DNA of 64,000 nucleotides, from assembly GCA_035634255.1 (NCBI GenBank), contig DASQDI010000107.1, positions 1 through 64,000 on the forward strand. The letters are read 5' to 3'. Made by a program: the position numbers and the translations under genes. This document shows, one piece after another, positions 61,880 through 64,000 of this stretch; positions within the stretch are counted from its first letter, which is position 1, and the number at the start of each line of letters is the position of its first letter. The notes under the pieces were generated by a model. The model worked only from the letters and a program-made list of their open reading frames with translations, had not been told where the DNA came from and ran no database searches. The DNA is from DATLMR01 sp035634255 (GTDB taxonomy: Bacteria > Acidobacteriota > Blastocatellia > UBA7656).

Positions 61880-62374
61880 TCATGGGCCGATGATGACTGT
61901 GAGGTCGCCCTTGATAATCGTGTCGGGCGGCCCGACCGCTTCGAGAATGGTGTCCCCCAGCCGGCAGGCGGGCAGGTTGTTGATCAGGACGGTCTGCGAG
62001 CCGTTGATCACCACGCCCGGCCCGTGCGGAGGTATGGGCAGGGGGGTCGCGCAGACGTGGATATCTGCCATCCCGGCCATGCTCGAAATCATGCTGCCCA
62101 TTGCGGCGGCGGCCGTCGCTTTGACCGTCTCTTCGGCGGCCTTAACGGCAGGCAGGCCCGGAGTCCCCGCCGCGGCGGCGGTGGCTATTTCCGCGGCCTT
62201 GATCGCCGCGTCGGAGACGGCTTTGGCGGCCGACAGCGCCCCGGCGACGGCGGCCGGAACGCCCCTCCACGCGGGCAGATTCCCTATCATCACATTCGGG
62301 CTGCCGGGCCCCGGCTGTAGGACGCCCGGCAGAGGGTGCGCGACGTTGTCCGTTACTCTCGCGGCAGGAGGCAT
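61880..62374 (-). CDS. PAAR-like spike-tip protein with long insertion
   Basis: The 164-residue protein begins MPPAARVTDNVAHPLP and ends in a PAAR-like beta prism: HVCATPLPIPPHGPGVVING, VLINNLPACRLGDTI, DTIIKGDLTVIIG. Between the first strand and this part lies an Ala-rich helical insertion (about residues 45-105) absent from short PAAR proteins. It would sharpen the VgrG tip and carry the Rhs effector. AGGAG precedes the ATG. It lies 79 bases before the Rhs gene on the same strand. Confidence 0.85.
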   Translation of the reverse strand: MPPAARVTDNVAHPLPGVLQPGPGSPNVMIGNLPAWRGVPAAVAGALSAAKAVSDAAIKAAEIATAAAAGTPGLPAVKAAEETVKATAAAAMGSMISSMAGMADIHVCATPLPIPPHGPGVVINGSQTVLINNLPACRLGDTILEAVGPPDTIIKGDLTVIIGP

Positions 62375-62422
62375 ATCGTCTCTCCTAAATCATTCATCAA
62401 GTCGATGGTCTTTAATCCGCCC

Positions 62423-62998
62423 TCAGCTTTTCGCGAGAGCGAATCTCTCTTCCTTTAACGAGCCATTACGCACGCTGAATTTGAGGGCCGTGTTCGGCTC
62501 CTCGCCTTCGAGGAGGTAATAGAGGATCGGGTCGAAGAGGTCCGACAGTTCGTCCGCGTTGCAGGTCGGCAGGTATAGGCGCAGCACGCGGGGGTCATAG
62601 TAACGGAAGTAGAGGGGCTTGCCCGATTCGTCGTAAACCATGAGAAACATGCGGAAGTGGCGGCGCATGGCTCTGAGGTCTTCATTCGTGACGACGAAGA
62701 TGCCCCAGTGCTTGCCCCACCCCTGGCCGATGACCCAGTCAGTGAAGTCGGCCTCCGGCGCGAGGCGAACGAGGTAAGGCGCGACCTCCGCGATGTCGGG
62801 CTCGAGCTCCCCCCGGTAGAGGCAGACGTACTCGGGCTGGTCCGAATACAGCCGCATCAGCAGCCCCGGCACGGACGCCCCGTCGAGCACGGAGAATACG
62901 TTCGTGCCCTCGTCGGCGAAGAGCCTCTCGCTCACCGCCCGGACGATCTCTTCGCTCTTCTCAAACTCTTCCATAGTCCTCTGTCGCGCGAGCCGCAT
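62423..62998 (-). CDS. DUF4123-type T6SS adaptor/chaperone
   Basis: This 191-residue protein has the DUF4123 pattern: FSVLDGASVPGLLMRLY, then EVAPYLVRLAP, GWGKHWGIFVVTNEDLRAMR, HFRMFLMVYDESGKPLYFRYYDPRVL and FDPILYYL. Family members (Tec/Tap-1) load effectors onto VgrG or PAAR. It starts four bases after the VgrG stop, so the two are coupled. A second in-frame ATG eight codons in is also possible. The position between VgrG and PAAR-Rhs fits an effector-specific loader. Confidence 0.85.
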   Translation of the reverse strand: MRLARQRTMEEFEKSEEIVRAVSERLFADEGTNVFSVLDGASVPGLLMRLYSDQPEYVCLYRGELEPDIAEVAPYLVRLAPEADFTDWVIGQGWGKHWGIFVVTNEDLRAMRRHFRMFLMVYDESGKPLYFRYYDPRVLRLYLPTCNADELSDLFDPILYYLLEGEEPNTALKFSVRNGSLKEERFALAKS

Positions 62999-63002
62999 GG
63001 CC

Positions 63003-64000
63003 TTAAGGGCACGGCTCGACGAAAGGCGTCCCGTCGCGCGCGGCGTTCTGCATCGCGACCGCGCCCATCCCGTAGCTGTTCGGCGTGGGCGGCTTCTTCG
63101 GGGGCGGCAGCTCCTGAATCTGTCCCGGCACGCCCTTGTCGGCCTCTATCGGGTCCGCGGGCGTTTCGGGCGACGCGCCGGAGCCGGCGCCCGCCGAGCC
63201 CCCGCTGTTGATCAGGACGGGCATGCCGGAGATCGTGACGCCCGTAGGCCCGACGACGATGAACCCCCCGCCCGCCTTCAGGGTTATGCTCATCCCGGCT
63301 TCGATCACGACGTTCATCCCGGCCTTCAGGTGAATCTCCTGCCCGGCGTCGGTCGCGAGCTTCATCCCGATCTTCTCTTGCACGTCCACGCCCACCTTGA
63401 GCGAGACCGTGCCGTCCACCTTCTCGCTGTGGTCCCCCATCACGCGGAGGCTCTTGTCGCCCCCGACCTTCTCCCTCTGGTCGTGCTTGATGATTAGGTG
63501 CGAGTCCTTGCCCACCCACTCGAAGCGGTCCTTCTCTATCCGGATGTCCTTGTTGCGCTCCGCGTGGATGAATATCTGCTCCGACCCCTTCTTGTCCTCG
63601 ATGCGGAACTCGTTGTAGCCCCCGCCCCCTTTAGACGAGAGGGACTGGATGGTGCTCTTGGTCTTCTCCGCCGGGAGGTCGTAGGGCGGCATCGAGTTGC
63701 CGTTGTAGACCCTGCCGATGATGATCGGCTGGTCCGGGTCGCCTTCGAGAAAATCGACGATGACCTCCTGCCCGATGCGCGGGAGGAACATCGCGCCCCA
63801 CCGCTTGCCCGCCCAGTTCTGCGAGACGCGGATCCAGCAGGAGCTCTTGTCGTTGTACTTCCCCTCCCGGTCCCAATGGAACTGCGCCTTCACGCGCCCA
63901 TACTTGTCCGTGTAAATCTCTTCGCCGGGCGGCCCGACTATGATCGCCGTCTGCGTGCCCTGCACCACCGGCACGGGCGTCACGCGCGGGGGGCGGAACG
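63003..64000 (-). CDS. VgrG spike protein, 5' end beyond the window
   Basis: Only the C-terminal 331 residues or so are visible; the frame is open to base 64000. It has the gp5-like OB fold with KYGRVKAQFHWDREGK, SCWIRVSQNWAGKRWGAMFL, PRIGQEVIVDFLEGDPDQP and IIIGRVYNGN. Then comes the stretch of short repeats that build the triple-stranded beta-helix (KVDGTVSLKVGVDVQEKIGM... LKAGMNVVIEAGMSITLKAG). A Pro/Ser/Ala-rich tail with SYGMGAVAMQNAARDGTPF ends the protein. It forms the puncturing tip of the T6SS and anchors the cargo encoded downstream. Confidence 0.93.
   Translation of the reverse strand, partial: FRPPRVTPVPVVQGTQTAIIVGPPGEEIYTDKYGRVKAQFHWDREGKYNDKSSCWIRVSQNWAGKRWGAMFLPRIGQEVIVDFLEGDPDQPIIIGRVYNGNSMPPYDLPAEKTKSTIQSLSSKGGGGYNEFRIEDKKGSEQIFIHAERNKDIRIEKDRFEWVGKDSHLIIKHDQREKVGGDKSLRVMGDHSEKVDGTVSLKVGVDVQEKIGMKLATDAGQEIHLKAGMNVVIEAGMSITLKAGGGFIVVGPTGVTISGMPVLINSGGSAGAGSGASPETPADPIEADKGVPGQIQELPPPKKPPTPNSYGMGAVAMQNAARDGTPFVEPCP

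Noticed and set aside
51000..64000. Reading the 51-64 kb region as a prophage tail module
   Set aside because: VgrG with gp5 OB fold, DUF4123, PAAR and Rhs together are T6SS hallmarks; no phage capsid, portal, terminase or integrase genes are present in the window.

Overview
The window is 64 kb of GC-rich DNA, densely coded on both strands. It has no tRNA, rRNA, CRISPR array, integrase or transposase that I could recognise. Gene content suggests an Acidobacteriota chromosome, probably Blastocatellia-like. The clues are a very large TonB-dependent receptor with an N-terminal carboxypeptidase-regulatory-like domain, a caspase protein with PEGA-type repeats, a short PheT followed by ZapB-like and ZapA genes, and many two-component and ECF systems. 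The taxonomic call is inference from content; no marker RNA is present.

Layout. (1) 0.2-10.3 kb: mixed genes, namely a small secreted coiled-coil protein, a VOC protein, a DoxX-like membrane protein, a MetE-core methyltransferase coupled to a three-PAS hybrid histidine kinase, a secreted subtilase, a secreted Gln-rich protein and an amphi-Trp protein. (2) 10.6-17.9 kb: a co-directional export operon of HlyD adaptor, ABC ATPase, two FtsX/MacB-type permeases, an NtrC-family regulator and its NtrY-like kinase. (3) 18-20.8 kb: a stand-alone molybdopterin oxidoreductase and a zinc-ribbon TM2 protein. (4) 20.9-28.1 kb: a seven-gene nucleoside uptake and salvage operon (ABC ATPase, two permeases, purine nucleoside phosphorylase, uridine kinase, cytidine deaminase and an exported MtaD-like deaminase). 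(5) 28.5-36.7 kb: a galactose-oxidase-like protein with the radical-copper residues in place, an ECF sigma / anti-sigma / secretin-like operon, an unusual RpiB-family isomerase, hpt, purE-purK and a putative lipoprotein. (6) 36.7-43.5 kb: the translation operon infC-rpmI-rplT-pheS-X-pheT-zapB-zapA. infC appears to start at ATC, and an unidentified Rossmann-fold gene X sits between pheS and pheT. (7) 44-51 kb: the TonB receptor and the caspase/PEGA protein. (8) 51-64 kb: a type VI secretion (T6SS) region.

The T6SS region is the most interesting part. From the right edge leftwards, on the minus strand, it reads VgrG (cut by the window end), a DUF4123-type adaptor, a PAAR-like protein, an Rhs/YD-repeat protein with a variable C-terminal end, a 139-residue candidate immunity protein, an exported protein of unknown role and a cytoplasmic-looking PG-binding/M15 peptidase that could be a second cargo. 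Converging on this is a plus-strand pair: a single-chain TssB-TssC sheath protein that lacks the last roughly 140 residues expected of TssC, and a methyltransferase-TPR protein. Another methyltransferase diverges from the sheath gene. The remaining T6SS components are not in the window.

All start-site changes, active-site assignments and family names come from reading the sequence by eye; no database search was run.
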